This document shows, in pieces, positions 44,025 through 53,630 of a DNA stretch of 64,000 nucleotides. The notes beneath the pieces are model-generated. The model was given only the letters and a program-made list of their open reading frames with translations. It was not told the origin of the DNA and ran no database searches. This stretch comes from Micromonospora sp. Llam0 (GTDB taxonomy: Bacteria > Actinomycetota > Actinomycetes > Mycobacteriales > Micromonosporaceae), in assembly GCF_003751085.1 (NCBI RefSeq), contig NZ_RJJY01000001.1:5394001-5458000 (forward strand), given 5' to 3'. Made by a program: the position numbers and the translations under genes. Positions within the stretch are counted from its first letter, which is position 1; every line of letters begins with the position of its first letter.

Positions 44025-45123
44025 CCGCGAATCCGGTGTTCGGGTCGTCCGCCGCCGCCGCGAAGATCACCCCGAGTACGAGTCCGTTGGCCGCGACCAG
44101 CGGGCCCCCGGAGTTGCCGGACCGGACCAGCGCGCGGATCGTGTAGACCTCGCGGAGGACCTCACCGTCGTCATAGATGTTCGGGCCGGTGATCGGCCCG
44201 ACGTCGCGGACCCGGGCGGACTGCGCATCGTACGGCCCGTCCAGCGGGAAGCCGAGCACGATCGCGTCGGCACCGGTCGGGGCCGGACGGTCGGCGAACG
44301 GCATCACCGGAGCCGGCAGGTTCGGCACGTAGATGACCGCCAGGTCCCGCTCCGGGTCGTAGACCACCACTCGGCCGTTGTGCCGCTCGCCCAGAACCTC
44401 CACCGCCACGGTCTGCGTACCGGCGACCACGTGCGCGTTGGTCATCACCCGGTCCTCGGCGTAGACGAACCCGGAGCCTTCGATCCGGCGGGAGCAGCGG
44501 GGCGCGGAGCCGAGCACCTTGACCACCGACCGCTGGGCGTTCGCCACCACCTCGGAACCGGCCAACGCCGGGTCCGGGGCCGGCACCTCGCGGACCCGGG
44601 TCGGGGTGAGCCCGCCGAAGACGTCCGGGAAGCCGCGGGTGTCGACGGTGTCCCGCAGCGCGTTGGACAACGCCTGCGCCTGCGGTGGCATCACCCGGTC
44701 GATGCCGTTGAGCAGGGCGCTGTTGCGTACCGCCCCGGCCAGGCCGGGCATCGCGGAGGAGCCCAGCGGCACCGCGACCAGCCAGGCCACGAGCAGCACC
44801 GCCACCAGCGAGATCGCCGCCCCGCCGAGGTCGTCGGCCCGGCGTCCCACCGGGCTGGTGATGGCGTGCCGCAGCCGGGAGCCGGCCCAGCCGGCCAGTG
44901 CCTGGCCGAGGACGGCGAGGCCGAACACCGCGACCAGTGACACCACGACCCGGGCCACTGTGTCGACGAACTGTTCAGCCAGCAGCGGCCCGAGCTGCAG
45001 ACCGACCAGTGCGCCGCCGATGAACCCGGCGAAGGACAGCACCCCGATCAGGAATCCCTGGCGGTAACCGCTGATCGCGAATACCAGCATGAGCAGCAGC
45101 AGCACGACGTCGACGGCGGACAC
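43945..45123 (-). CDS. marP: MarP-like periplasmic serine protease (CvpA-type membrane domain plus trypsin fold)
   Basis: A 392-residue protein with four N-terminal CvpA-like helices (residues 1 to about 125) and a chymotrypsin-like domain with His231 (TNAHVVAG), Asp260 (DPERDLAVI) and Ser338 (RSGNSGGP). In M. tuberculosis MarP protects against acid and oxidative stress and carries a disulfide between two Cys. Here Cys210 and Cys391 stand in equivalent places, the second in the last two residues. That C-terminus is encoded antisense to the mycP 3' end. Confidence 0.9.
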   Translation of the reverse strand: MSAVDVVLLLLMLVFAISGYRQGFLIGVLSFAGFIGGALVGLQLGPLLAEQFVDTVARVVVSLVAVFGLAVLGQALAGWAGSRLRHAITSPVGRRADDLGGAAISLVAVLLVAWLVAVPLGSSAMPGLAGAVRNSALLNGIDRVMPPQAQALSNALRDTVDTRGFPDVFGGLTPTRVREVPAPDPALAGSEVVANAQRSVVKVLGSAPRCSRRIEGSGFVYAEDRVMTNAHVVAGTQTVAVEVLGERHNGRVVVYDPERDLAVIYVPNLPAPVMPFADRPAPTGADAIVLGFPLDGPYDAQSARVRDVGPITGPNIYDDGEVLREVYTIRALVRSGNSGGPLVAANGLVLGVIFAAAADDPNTGFAVTAEEASSVAVLGVRSTRRTATGECA

Positions 45124-45185
45124 CCGTCAAGACTACGGGCACCGGGCGAGCGGCCTGGCCGGCAGACGGACGTGGCGGCCGGCGG

Positions 45186-45941
45186 TCAGCCCGGCAGGCC
45201 GGCGGAGCCGTCCACAGTTGCCGCAGCGCCGCCGGCCCGGTCACCGAGCGTGTCGGGCAGACCGGCGGCCGACGGGTCGCCGCCGGGCGACGGCTCGGGC
45301 GGCAGGTCGATGATCCGACCGGTCGGCCAGGCTCCGGCCCAGCCGGCCATGTCCAGCAGGGCGGACAGCACCCCGGCGGTGAATCCCCAGACCAGCATGC
45401 CGCGCACCTGGAAGGCCGGTGCCACCCAGCCGCTCGGGTGGCGTACCTGGAGTCGGTTGTCCGGATCCACCAGCTCATCAACCGGCAGTCGAGTGACATG
45501 TGCCACTTCTTCCGGTTGTCGGGGATGCACCGGATGTGGCCGATGCCACCAGCCGAGCACCGGGGTGACCACGAAGCCGCTCACCGGGATCCACAGCCGG
45601 GGCAGTTGGGCGAGCACGGTGACGCTGCCCGGGTCCAACCCGACCTCCTCCTCGGCCTCCCGTAACGCGGTCGCCCGCGCGTCCCGGTCGCCCGGGTCGG
45701 CCGCGCCGCCCGGGAACGCGGGCTGCCCGGCGTGGTTGCGCATGGTCGCGGCCCGCTGCAGCAGCAACACGTCGGGCTCACCCGGCCGATGCTCGCCGAG
45801 CAGGACCAGCACCGCGCTCGGTCGACCACCCCGGGCCGGGGTCGCCACCCGGGTGAAATCGGCGGTACGGGCGGAGCGTACCCGGGTGAGCAACGGCTGC
45901 CACCAGGCCGGCAACGGTTCGGAGGGCGGTGGGCCGGTCAC
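45186..45941 (-). CDS. NUDIX hydrolase, CoA pyrophosphatase type
   Basis: A 251-residue hydrolase with the CoA-pyrophosphatase (NudL/UPF0035) signature MRNHAGQPAFPGG followed by a Nudix box (GG...ATALREAEEEVGLDP). It probably splits CoA or related dinucleotides. Its start overlaps the stop of the TlpA-like gene (ATGA). C-terminal 40 residues are Pro/Gly-rich and likely disordered. Confidence 0.88.
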   Translation of the reverse strand: MTGPPPSEPLPAWWQPLLTRVRSARTADFTRVATPARGGRPSAVLVLLGEHRPGEPDVLLLQRAATMRNHAGQPAFPGGAADPGDRDARATALREAEEEVGLDPGSVTVLAQLPRLWIPVSGFVVTPVLGWWHRPHPVHPRQPEEVAHVTRLPVDELVDPDNRLQVRHPSGWVAPAFQVRGMLVWGFTAGVLSALLDMAGWAGAWPTGRIIDLPPEPSPGGDPSAAGLPDTLGDRAGGAAATVDGSAGLPG

Positions 45942-46633
45942 GGGGCCACCGCCAGGCCCAACTCGCGCCCGACCAGGTCGGCGAGCGTGGCGTCGTCGAC
46001 GGTGCCCTCGTACGTCCGACGGATCTCCCCGTCACCGTCGACGAACAGGGTCAGCGGCAGGCCGACCCGCTCGACCGCCAGCAGCAGCTGCCGGTCCCGG
46101 TCGACCAGACTCGGGAACCGCAGCCCCAGATCCTCGGCGACGGCGACGGCGGGATCCCGGTCGTCGTAGGTGTTGACGCCGATCAGGTGCAGCTGTCCGG
46201 CGGTACGGTCGGCGAGGCGTTGCAGCGCCGGCAGCTCCTCCCGGCAGGGCTTGCACCAGGAGCCCCAGAAGTTGATCACAGCGGGCCCGCGTACCGCCGC
46301 GACGTCGACGACCGTCCCGTCGGCGAAGCAGGCCAGGCTGACGTCGGGCAGCGGAGTGCCGCCGCCCGACGGGCTACCGGCAGCGGCAGATGGCTGCGGC
46401 GCGGCGACGGTCGACGGTTGCGGCACGGCACCGGCCGCTGCGGCGGGCGGCGCGGTCAGGCCGGCGCAGTCGGCGAACGGGACCGGTCCGGACGCTCCGG
46501 CAGCGTCGCCCGCCGCAGCACCCGGGTCCGTGGTGCAACCGGACGCCGCCAGCAGCAACGGCACCAGGACGGCGGCGAACAACGACCCCGGCCCGAGCCG
46601 ACGGCCGAGCCCCGACGGGCGGCCGGCGCTCAT
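45938..46633 (-). CDS. TlpA/ResA-like thiol-disulfide lipoprotein
   Basis: A 231-residue exported thioredoxin-fold protein. It has a signal peptide with a lipobox-like AASGC, an Ala/Pro-rich linker, and a thioredoxin domain with the redox motif WCKPC ([17 protein letters not shown]) and the cis-Pro region [13 protein letters not shown]. It likely reduces or forms disulfides in envelope proteins; the neighbouring MarP has a candidate disulfide. The ATG overlaps the nth stop. Confidence 0.88.
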   Translation of the reverse strand: MSAGRPSGLGRRLGPGSLFAAVLVPLLLAASGCTTDPGAAAGDAAGASGPVPFADCAGLTAPPAAAAGAVPQPSTVAAPQPSAAAGSPSGGGTPLPDVSLACFADGTVVDVAAVRGPAVINFWGSWCKPCREELPALQRLADRTAGQLHLIGVNTYDDRDPAVAVAEDLGLRFPSLVDRDRQLLLAVERVGLPLTLFVDGDGEIRRTYEGTVDDATLADLVGRELGLAVAP

Positions 46634-47484
46634 GGCACCTCGGCGGCGACGGCCGCCGCCGGCACCAGGTCGGCGGGGATTCCGGCCTGCTCGGCCAGCT
46701 CCCTCGCGCGCGGGCCCTTGAGCAGCTTCACCGCCTCGGCTGCGGCGGTCGGACCGGTGCCGTACGCCGGGCAGAGCGGGGCGAGCGTACACGCGCCGCA
46801 GGCCGGTCTACGGGCGTGGCAGACCCGTCGGCCGTGGAAGATCACCCGGTGGGACAGCATCGTCCAGTCCCGGCGTTCGATCATCGCGCCGACCGCGTGT
46901 TCGATCTTCACCGGATCGGACTCGTCGGTCCACGCCCAGCGGCGGACCAGCCGTTGAAAATGGGTGTCGACGGTGATGCCGGGCACATCGAACGCGTTAC
47001 CGAGGATGACGTTCGCGGTCTTGCGGCCGATCCCGGGCAACTCGACCAGCTGCGGCAGACGGCGTGGTACCGCACCGGCGTACCGCTCGGTCAATGCCTG
47101 GCCGAGCCGGATCAGCGAGCTGGCCTTGTTCCGGAAGAACCCGGTCGGCCGGATCAGCTCCTCCAGCTCGGCCCGGTCGGCGGCGGCGTAGTCGGCAGCC
47201 GTCGGGTAGCGGGCGAACAGCTTCGGGGTGACCTCGTTGACCCGTTTGTCGGTGCACTGCGCGGACAGGATAGTGGCGACCGCCAACTGCAGCGGACCGT
47301 CGTGGTCGAGCTCGCAGTGCGCATCGGGATGGGTCTGCGCCAGTAGTCTCGCCATCCGCCGGGCACGACGTTTGCGCCCCAGGTCGGTCTCGGTGCGCAC
47401 GGCCCGGGCTGCCGCAGGCCCGGTGGCCGCGGTTCCGGTGGCCGCGACCGGGGCGCTCGCGGCTCGGGGGGCTGGCGGTGTCAC
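46630..47484 (-). CDS. nth: Endonuclease III
   Basis: A 284-residue DNA glycosylase/AP lyase for oxidised pyrimidines. It has [10 protein letters not shown] (catalytic Lys in the HhH-GPD family), the hairpin [14 protein letters not shown], catalytic Asp in VDTHFQR, and the 4Fe-4S ligands C-x6-C-x2-C-x5-C ([17 protein letters not shown]). About 40 extra Ala/Pro residues at the N-terminus and 40 at the C-terminus extend the usual length. Confidence 0.95.
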   Translation of the reverse strand: MTPPAPRAASAPVAATGTAATGPAAARAVRTETDLGRKRRARRMARLLAQTHPDAHCELDHDGPLQLAVATILSAQCTDKRVNEVTPKLFARYPTAADYAAADRAELEELIRPTGFFRNKASSLIRLGQALTERYAGAVPRRLPQLVELPGIGRKTANVILGNAFDVPGITVDTHFQRLVRRWAWTDESDPVKIEHAVGAMIERRDWTMLSHRVIFHGRRVCHARRPACGACTLAPLCPAYGTGPTAAAEAVKLLKGPRARELAEQAGIPADLVPAAAVAAEVP

Positions 47485-47507
47485 ACCGGTCAGCCTACGT
47501 CGGCGGG

Positions 47508-48698
47508 TCAGTCCGACGGCGGTGAGATGGTGCCGTCATCGTCGAACTCGGCGCCGGTCTGCGGAAAGTCCGACCCGCTCAGCTCCCGGACCAGGTCGAG
47601 CCCTCGGCGTTGCTCGTCGACGACGGGCAGACCGCTGCCGTTCATGTACGTGGCAACGAACTCGCCGTCGACCCAGTCGCCGTCCGGGTCGAGGGTCACC
47701 TTCAGCACCCCGCCCCAGCCCAGCCGGCCGTTGTTGTTCAACGTGCCGCCGCCACCGGCGAAATTTCCGAGGCTGTACGCGATCAGCCGGCCCTGGTAGA
47801 ACTCCATGCCGCGCAGCACGTGCGGGCCGTGGCCGACGATCAGGTCCGCCCCGGCGTCGATCATCGCCCGTCCGAAGGCCATCGGGTCGCCACGGTTCTC
47901 TCCGGCGAACAACTCCGTGCCCGGGGTGACCCGGGTCATCTCCGCTCCCTCGGCACCCATGTGGACCTGCACGACGACCAGGTCGGCCTGCTCGTCGGCG
48001 CGCCGGACCACCTCCGCCGCGGCGTCCAGGTTGATCAGGCTGTTGTTCGGCGGGGAGTACGAGGAGAAGCCGGCCACCGCGACACTCACCCCGTCGACGT
48101 CCAGCACGGTGATCTGGTCGAGCGCGCCGGTGTGCCGCATACCGTGCTCCTCCAGCGTCTGCTGGGTGTTGCGGTATCCGGCCTCGCCGTAGTCGTACCC
48201 ATGGTTGTTGGCCTGGTTGAGCAGCATGAACCCGGCGTCACGCAGGTGGGCCGCGTACTCGGGCGGGGCCCGGAACTGGTGGCACTGGGTGGCGTCCGGG
48301 GCGCACTTGCCGGTCCCGGTGTCGACCGTCAGCGGCTCCTCCAGGTTGCCCATCACCAGGTCGGCGGCGAGGGCCTCGGCCACCGAGTCGAAGAAGCCGG
48401 CACCGCCGTCGGGCGGCAGCCGATCGGGGGCGTTGCCGAGCACGATGTCGCCGGTGGCCGACATCGAGATCGCCTGCGGCTCCGGCGACGCGGTGGCGGT
48501 CGGCGACGCCACCGTCGGCGAGGCAGCCGACTGCCACTGCGGTTCGGTTCCGGACCGGCCGACCCCACCGAGCGCGACGATGCCGATCAGCACGGCACCG
48601 AGCAGAACGGCGGTCAGCACGACGATCGACAGGACGGGTCGGCCTGCGGCGGGCTCCTGCCGCCGGCGCCCCCGGGCGGCACGCTGGGCGTCACTCAC
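47508..48698 (-). CDS. CapA/PgsA-like metallophosphatase-fold protein
   Basis: A 396-residue protein with one N-terminal membrane helix ([24 protein letters not shown]) and an outer CapA-type domain: [42 protein letters not shown] and [25 protein letters not shown] are family motifs. CapA relatives take part in polyglutamate or envelope polymer synthesis; the exact role here is unknown. The GTG of [10 protein letters not shown] is chosen, as longer frames overlap the upstream gene. Confidence 0.85.
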   Translation of the reverse strand: MSDAQRAARGRRRQEPAAGRPVLSIVVLTAVLLGAVLIGIVALGGVGRSGTEPQWQSAASPTVASPTATASPEPQAISMSATGDIVLGNAPDRLPPDGGAGFFDSVAEALAADLVMGNLEEPLTVDTGTGKCAPDATQCHQFRAPPEYAAHLRDAGFMLLNQANNHGYDYGEAGYRNTQQTLEEHGMRHTGALDQITVLDVDGVSVAVAGFSSYSPPNNSLINLDAAAEVVRRADEQADLVVVQVHMGAEGAEMTRVTPGTELFAGENRGDPMAFGRAMIDAGADLIVGHGPHVLRGMEFYQGRLIAYSLGNFAGGGGTLNNNGRLGWGGVLKVTLDPDGDWVDGEFVATYMNGSGLPVVDEQRRGLDLVRELSGSDFPQTGAEFDDDGTISPPSD

Positions 48699-48708
48699 TG
48701 GCGTGACC

Positions 48709-49440
48709 CTACCGGCCGGGAGTCCCCGGCGACGACAACCGTCCGGCTGGTTTGTCCCCGTGTCCGATCTGCCGTCCTTGCGGGTCCGTCGCGCCACCAT
48801 GCTGGCCGGTGCCACCGCGTACCGCCGCGTGCGCCACCCGGGCGAGCCGCGCGCCCCACGTCGACCGGGGACCGCCGTACCGCTGCTCGGGCCCGTCCGG
48901 CGGGCAGAGCACCACCACCGCGTCGGTCGCCGTGCCGGTGGCCCGCAGTCCGAGCTCGACCAGCGCCTGGGTCTTCGCCTCGGTGATGGTGGCGACCGCG
49001 TTCACCAGGGCGGCCTCACCGAGCCGTACCGGAAGCGCCGCCACGATGTTGATCGTCCCGGCCGGCGGCGGTGCGAGGCCGGCGGCGCTCGGCGCGGCGG
49101 CCAGCACCGGGGTGCCGAGCCCGACGGTCGCCCACACCTGCACGCCGGCCTCGTCGCGGGTCACCATCCGACGCACGTCCACCCCGGTGAGCAGGCCGAC
49201 GCCGGGCCCGCGCAGGTCGGCCTGCTCGGCCAGCGCGACGAGGTGGGTGTCGGGGTCGTCGCGGCGGTACGACATCGGCACGGTCGCGTTGATCACCCAC
49301 CAGCGCAGTCCGATCCCGCCGCCCAGCGGGGCGGAGCTGATGGCCAGCAGCGGCTCGGTGAGCGCCCAGCAGGCGTACGGCAGGGTCCGGCCGTCCTCGG
49401 TGCGGGTGGTGAACCATGGGCGGGCGACGTCGGGAGACAC
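48709..49440 (-). CDS. CbiZ-like adenosylcobinamide amidohydrolase
   Basis: A 243-residue protein of the CbiZ family, which removes the aminopropanol side chain of cobinamides during B12 salvage. Features are WWVINATVP, DPDTHLVALAEQ, GLLTGVDVRRM and GTINIVAALPVRLGEAALVNAVATITEAKTQAL split over the protein. The GTG was chosen because the upstream extension contains an AT-rich promoter-like stretch. No other cobalamin gene is adjacent. Confidence 0.75.
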   Translation of the reverse strand: MSPDVARPWFTTRTEDGRTLPYACWALTEPLLAISSAPLGGGIGLRWWVINATVPMSYRRDDPDTHLVALAEQADLRGPGVGLLTGVDVRRMVTRDEAGVQVWATVGLGTPVLAAAPSAAGLAPPPAGTINIVAALPVRLGEAALVNAVATITEAKTQALVELGLRATGTATDAVVVLCPPDGPEQRYGGPRSTWGARLARVAHAAVRGGTGQHGGATDPQGRQIGHGDKPAGRLSSPGTPGR

Positions 49441-49658
49441 CGGTCGACGATACGGCGTCCGCCGGTCGCACGGCGGTGACCGGTCGGCGTGCGCGGCGCC
49501 GCATATTAACGACGGATCCACCCTGTTGGGTTACGCTCCTGGATCAAGATTCGGAGGGTGCGCATCCGGCCAGGGGCGGAGTGCACCTAGACTGACTGCG
49601 CGCGGCTGGTCACGGCTGGGGTGCCGAGGAACGGACGCCGCGCAGGCGGAGGTGCGCG
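49441..49658. promoter_or_regulatory. Divergent cbiZ-like/crp promoter region
   Basis: A 218-bp gap. catattaacg near 49,502 is very AT-rich for this genome and is a candidate -10 for the leftward gene. tagact near 49,589 is a candidate -10 for crp. No TGTGA-N6-TCACA-type CRP site was found. Confidence 0.45.
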
Positions 49659-50336
49659 ATGGACGAGGTGCTGGCTCGTAGCGGGATCTTCCAGGGCGTG
49701 GACCCGGAGGCCGCCGAGGCACTCGCCAAGGAGATGGAGACGATCGAGGCCCGCAAGGGTGAGGTCGTCTTCAACGAGGGTGAGCCGGGTGACAGCCTGT
49801 ACATCGTGCTCACCGGCAAGATCAAGGTCGGCCGGCGGGCGGCCGATGGCCGGCAGAACCTGATCGCCGTGATGGGCCCGTCGGACATGGTCGGCGAGCT
49901 GTCGCTGTTCGACCCCGGGCCGCGTACCGCCACCGCGACCGCCGTCACCGACACCCGCCTCGCCCGGCTGCGCAAGCAGGCGCTGCGGCCCTGGCTGAAC
50001 AATCGACCGGAGATCGCCGAGCAGCTGCTGCGGGTGCTTGCCCGACGGCTGCGCCGGACCAACGACGCCCTCGCCGATCTGATCTTCACCGACGTGCCGG
50101 GGCGGGTCGCCAAGAACCTGCTGCAGATGGCCGGCCGGTTCGGCACCCGCGACGGCGGGGTGCTGCGGGTGACCCACGATCTCACCCAGGAGGAGATCGC
50201 CCAGCTGGTCGGGGCGTCTCGGGAGACGGTCAACAAGGCGCTGGCCGACTTCGCCTCCCGGGGCTGGCTGCGGCTCGACGGCAAGAGCATCATCATCCTC
50301 GACCCCGAGCGGCTCGCCCGGCGCGCCCGGGTGTGA
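49659..50336 (+). CDS. crp: CRP-family cAMP-responsive transcriptional regulator
   Basis: A 225-residue CRP/FNR protein. The cAMP pocket [15 protein letters not shown] keeps Glu80, Arg89 and Thr90, and the C-terminal helix-turn-helix is [21 protein letters not shown] with the recognition residues RE-T. It matches the actinobacterial CRP/GlxR class. In M. tuberculosis crp also sits beside nth and the MarP-TlpA group. A large adenylate cyclase lies 9 kb downstream in the same window. Confidence 0.94.
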   Translation: MDEVLARSGIFQGVDPEAAEALAKEMETIEARKGEVVFNEGEPGDSLYIVLTGKIKVGRRAADGRQNLIAVMGPSDMVGELSLFDPGPRTATATAVTDTRLARLRKQALRPWLNNRPEIAEQLLRVLARRLRRTNDALADLIFTDVPGRVAKNLLQMAGRFGTRDGGVLRVTHDLTQEEIAQLVGASRETVNKALADFASRGWLRLDGKSIIILDPERLARRARV

Positions 50337-50387
50337 CCCTACGGACAAGGGTGACCGGCGGATCTGCCCGGACCGGGCGGCGCCGGA

Positions 50388-51434
50388 TCATCGCACCGAG
50401 GCGGTCGCCCGGCAGACCGCGTCCACCGGGGTGACCGGGCGGACCTCCCGCCCCAACGCCTGCAGCAGCGAGTCCTCGACGTGGAACCCGTGCACCCAGA
50501 GGCGGTAGCGGGGCAGGTCCGCCTCGCTCGGGCAGAGCACCTGCGCGTCGACGTCGTCGGTCGGCACGTACCGGACACCGCCCTGTTCCTGCAGGATGGC
50601 CACGCTCGCGTCGTCGACCGCGATCACGCTGCCCCGGATGTGCTCGGTCTCCCCGCCCGGCACCCCGACGGTGGTCACCGTGCTGGGCAGCACCGGCGCG
50701 GTGGCCACCGAGTACGACGTCCAGGCCAGCGCGATCATGACGGTGAGCTGGCCGGTCGCGACCAGCAGGTGCACCGTGCCGGGCAGCACCGGACCGGTCA
50801 CCACGAGGGCCAGCAGCGGTGGAGCGCCCAGGATCAGCGCGACGAACCACTCACCGGTGACCGCCGCCTCGGCCAGGGTCGGCGCCAGCAGGCCGTAGTA
50901 GCCGATCAGCAGCAGGCCGAACAGGGTCAGCCGGTTCGTCCGACGACCGTCCGGCGACTCCCCGGCCGTGCGGTGTTCGTCCGGGGTACGGGTGCGCAGC
51001 TGGGCGGTGGCCGCGATCGCCGGCAGCAGCAGCGGCAGATAGAGGATCTTCCAGGTCACGACCGCGACCAGAAGGGTGACGATCAGAAACCAGACGGGCA
51101 CCACCCGCATCCAGCGGACCAGCAGCGGCGGCCCTCGGCGCGCCCACCGCCGCTGGTCGTTGTCGACGCTGACGGTCAGCACCGCGCTGATCGCGAACAG
51201 GGCCATCATCGCACCGGAGACCACCCGGCTCGCCGTGCTGACGAAGGCGGCGACCAGGTTCACCGGGTTGACGTTGGCGGCCAGCAGCAGGGTGGTCTGC
51301 AGCTCGCCGCCGGCCTCGACGACCAGCCGGAGCACCGAGATGATCGCCGGGGCGCCAACCACCACGCTCCAGAACTGCTGCGCCGCCCGGTTCCGCCGGT
51401 CCGCCTCGTCGACCGGGCGCTCGGCGGCGGTCAC
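50388..51434 (-). CDS. Polytopic membrane protein of unknown function
   Basis: A 348-residue protein with about seven hydrophobic helices (for example VSGAMMALFAISAVLTVSV, LFGLLLIGYYGLLAPTL) and a C-terminal soluble domain from about residue 275 (ETEHIRGSVIAVDDASVAILQ to PSEADLPRYRLW). It begins with GTG overlapping the stop of the binding-lipoprotein gene, so the two are likely one functional unit. Confidence 0.7.
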   Translation of the reverse strand: MTAAERPVDEADRRNRAAQQFWSVVVGAPAIISVLRLVVEAGGELQTTLLLAANVNPVNLVAAFVSTASRVVSGAMMALFAISAVLTVSVDNDQRRWARRGPPLLVRWMRVVPVWFLIVTLLVAVVTWKILYLPLLLPAIAATAQLRTRTPDEHRTAGESPDGRRTNRLTLFGLLLIGYYGLLAPTLAEAAVTGEWFVALILGAPPLLALVVTGPVLPGTVHLLVATGQLTVMIALAWTSYSVATAPVLPSTVTTVGVPGGETEHIRGSVIAVDDASVAILQEQGGVRYVPTDDVDAQVLCPSEADLPRYRLWVHGFHVEDSLLQALGREVRPVTPVDAVCRATASVR

Positions 51435-52381
51435 CGCCGGTTCTTGTCGTCGTGGTCCACCAGGTCGGGCGCGCCGTCCGGCCGGGGCTGATCGGCCTCG
51501 CCGAGCCACCGCCCCAGGTGGTTGTTGTACGCCGTCTCCCAGGCGTTCGCTTCGTCCCGTTGGTCCTGCTGGTAACTCTTGTCCAGAAAATAGCTGACCA
51601 GGTCACGAAGGTTCTCGTCCTCGACCGGCACCCCGATGCCCAACTCCTCCTCCACGCCGAACGGCATGTCGACGATGGCGAGTTCGTCGGGGTTCTCCGA
51701 ACGGAGTCCGGCGAGGATCGTCTCGTCGGAGACCATCGCCTGGAAGTCGCCGGCCAGGATGCCGTCCCGGCAGGCGGCCGGATTGTCGGCCTGCTGGTGC
51801 GGGATCCCCCGTTCCCTGAGCATCGCCTCGGTGGTGGAGCCACCGGCGACGCAGACGGTGTACTCCTCGCTGTTCAGATCGGTGATCGTGGTGATCTCGT
51901 CGACGAATTCGGTGGCGACCAGCACCTCGGGTGTGGTGATCAGGTACGGGCCGGCGAACCCGACCCGCTTCTTACGTTCCTCGGTGATGGAGAAGCTGGC
52001 CACCACGATGTCGACCTCGCCGCTGCGCAGCTTCTCGATCCGGTCCTCGGTGTCCAGCGGCACCCACGTGATGCTCTGGTCGCCGAAGCCGAGGGAGTCG
52101 GCGATGTAGCGGGCTATCTCGATGTCGAAACCGTGGTACGCGTTGTTTCGCCGGTACGACATCAGCGGAATGTCGATATTGACGCCGATCCGCAACTCGG
52201 TCTGGTCGCTGATGGTCGAGGCCTCCCGGAGATCCCGCACGGTCGGCCGGTCCGGCGGCTGGTTGTCCTCACAGGCGACGAGAGCGACCAGCACCAAGGT
52301 CGCGGCAACCGCCAGCGTGGTCATCGTCTGCCGGGTGCGGTGATCGATGTATGTGCGGAACTCGGTGGATCTGTCAGTCAT
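51431..52381 (-). CDS. Amino-acid-type solute-binding lipoprotein (SBP_bac_3)
   Basis: A 316-residue lipoprotein with lipobox VALVAC (Cys37) and a periplasmic binding fold of the glutamate/glutamine type: LRIGVNIDIPLMSYRR, GFDIEIARYIADSLGF, EVDIVVASFSITEERKKRVGFAGPY split over the sequence. No permease or ATPase is adjacent; instead a unique membrane protein is coupled to it. It may act as a sensor rather than a transporter. An ATG 19 codons in would give a shorter signal peptide. Confidence 0.82.
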   Translation of the reverse strand: MTDRSTEFRTYIDHRTRQTMTTLAVAATLVLVALVACEDNQPPDRPTVRDLREASTISDQTELRIGVNIDIPLMSYRRNNAYHGFDIEIARYIADSLGFGDQSITWVPLDTEDRIEKLRSGEVDIVVASFSITEERKKRVGFAGPYLITTPEVLVATEFVDEITTITDLNSEEYTVCVAGGSTTEAMLRERGIPHQQADNPAACRDGILAGDFQAMVSDETILAGLRSENPDELAIVDMPFGVEEELGIGVPVEDENLRDLVSYFLDKSYQQDQRDEANAWETAYNNHLGRWLGEADQPRPDGAPDLVDHDDKNRR

Positions 52382-52528
52382 GGCAACCTCACGACTGCGG
52401 CAGTCAGGATCGATTGCGTGTCGGGCAGCCGTCCACATTGCCGGCTCCGCTCAATGTAGTGGCTCCCGGCAATACCTGACACCGCCGAGTCGCGCCGGCC
52501 GGATCAGGCGAGCTTTGCGCCGGCCGGA

Positions 52529-53539
52529 TCAGGCGATCTTCGTGCTGGGCGGGGTGGTCGACCGGGTACGGGCCGACGGGCGGTTGCGGGTCAGCAGCGC
52601 CAGCAGGCAGCCGGCCAGCGTCCAGCCGCAGAGCACGAACCACTGCGGCAGGGTCGGAGCGTCCGGAAAATACGAGATGGCGCGAATCAACGAGACGGAC
52701 GCCCCGGGTGGGAAGAACTGGCCGATGGTGCCCCACGGCCGGGGCAGGAACTCGACCGGCAGCGTAGCGGCGGAGATCGGGCTGCCGACCAGCATGATCA
52801 GCACGGTGCCGACGCCGACGCCGTGCAGCCCGAACAGGTTGCGCAGGCCGATCACCGTTGCCGCGATGGCCGCCACGGTCAACCCGCTCGCGGCCGCGTT
52901 GAGCGGAAAGGAGCCGCTCAGGATCCGGAACGCGTACTGACCGACCACCGCGACCGCCGTACCGGCGATCACGGTAAGTACGACCAGGGTGAGCAGCCGT
53001 CGGGCGGTGCCCTGGATGCCGATCGCGATGAAGATGCCACCCTTGAGACCGCCGAGCAGCAGCGGGAAGAAGAAGGCGCTGAGCCCGGCACCCCGCTCGT
53101 CGTGCGGGGAGAGCGGAACGACGTCGGTGACCGGTGGTCGGTCGGCCGTGGTCTGCCCGGCCGGGTTCAGCACTCCGGTGAGCGCGCCGATCAACTGACT
53201 GGCGATGGTGCTGGCACCGGAGGCGACCAGCAGTTCCGGGCCGCCGTCGACCACCACGGCGCCGTACACCTCGCGGTGTCGGATGGCCTGCACCGCCGCG
53301 TCGCGGTCGGGGTACCGGCGGACGGTGAACTCGTGCGGCCGGACCTGCTCCAGCGCCGCGACGATCGTCGTCGACTCCGGCTCCGCGGCCACCAGACCGA
53401 CGGGTACGCCGTGCGGCTCGGCGTAGACCGCCGGCCAGGTGAAGGCGACCATGATCAGGGTGGCGACGGCGGCCAGGCTGGCACCGGTCACCAGACACCG
53501 GCTGAGCCGGGACGGCTGCCCCGGTTCCGGCTGCTCCAT
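52529..53539 (-). CDS. ABC-2/YhgE-Pip-like membrane protein
   Basis: A 336-residue protein with an N-terminal helix, an extracellular domain (residues about 45-165, VPVGLVAAEPESTTIVAALEQ) and five or six C-terminal helices with PWGTIGQFFPPGASVSLIRAISYF, typical of ABC-2 or DUF3533/YhgE permeases. No ATPase is next to it. It could export a small molecule or peptide. Confidence 0.75.
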   Translation of the reverse strand: MEQPEPGQPSRLSRCLVTGASLAAVATLIMVAFTWPAVYAEPHGVPVGLVAAEPESTTIVAALEQVRPHEFTVRRYPDRDAAVQAIRHREVYGAVVVDGGPELLVASGASTIASQLIGALTGVLNPAGQTTADRPPVTDVVPLSPHDERGAGLSAFFFPLLLGGLKGGIFIAIGIQGTARRLLTLVVLTVIAGTAVAVVGQYAFRILSGSFPLNAAASGLTVAAIAATVIGLRNLFGLHGVGVGTVLIMLVGSPISAATLPVEFLPRPWGTIGQFFPPGASVSLIRAISYFPDAPTLPQWFVLCGWTLAGCLLALLTRNRPSARTRSTTPPSTKIA

Positions 53540-53630
53540 CGGTCACCTCGGCCGCTCGGCGGTTGCAGAACTGCCAGGTCAGGCTAACCGCCCGGATAGT
53601 CGGACAGGCGAGACTTGCACCGAATGTCGG

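Noticed and set aside
49441..49521. Longer cbiZ-like start at 49,521
   Set aside because: The added 27 residues run through an AT-rich promoter-like stretch with a TTA codon, rare in such genomes; the GTG at 49,440 fits better.
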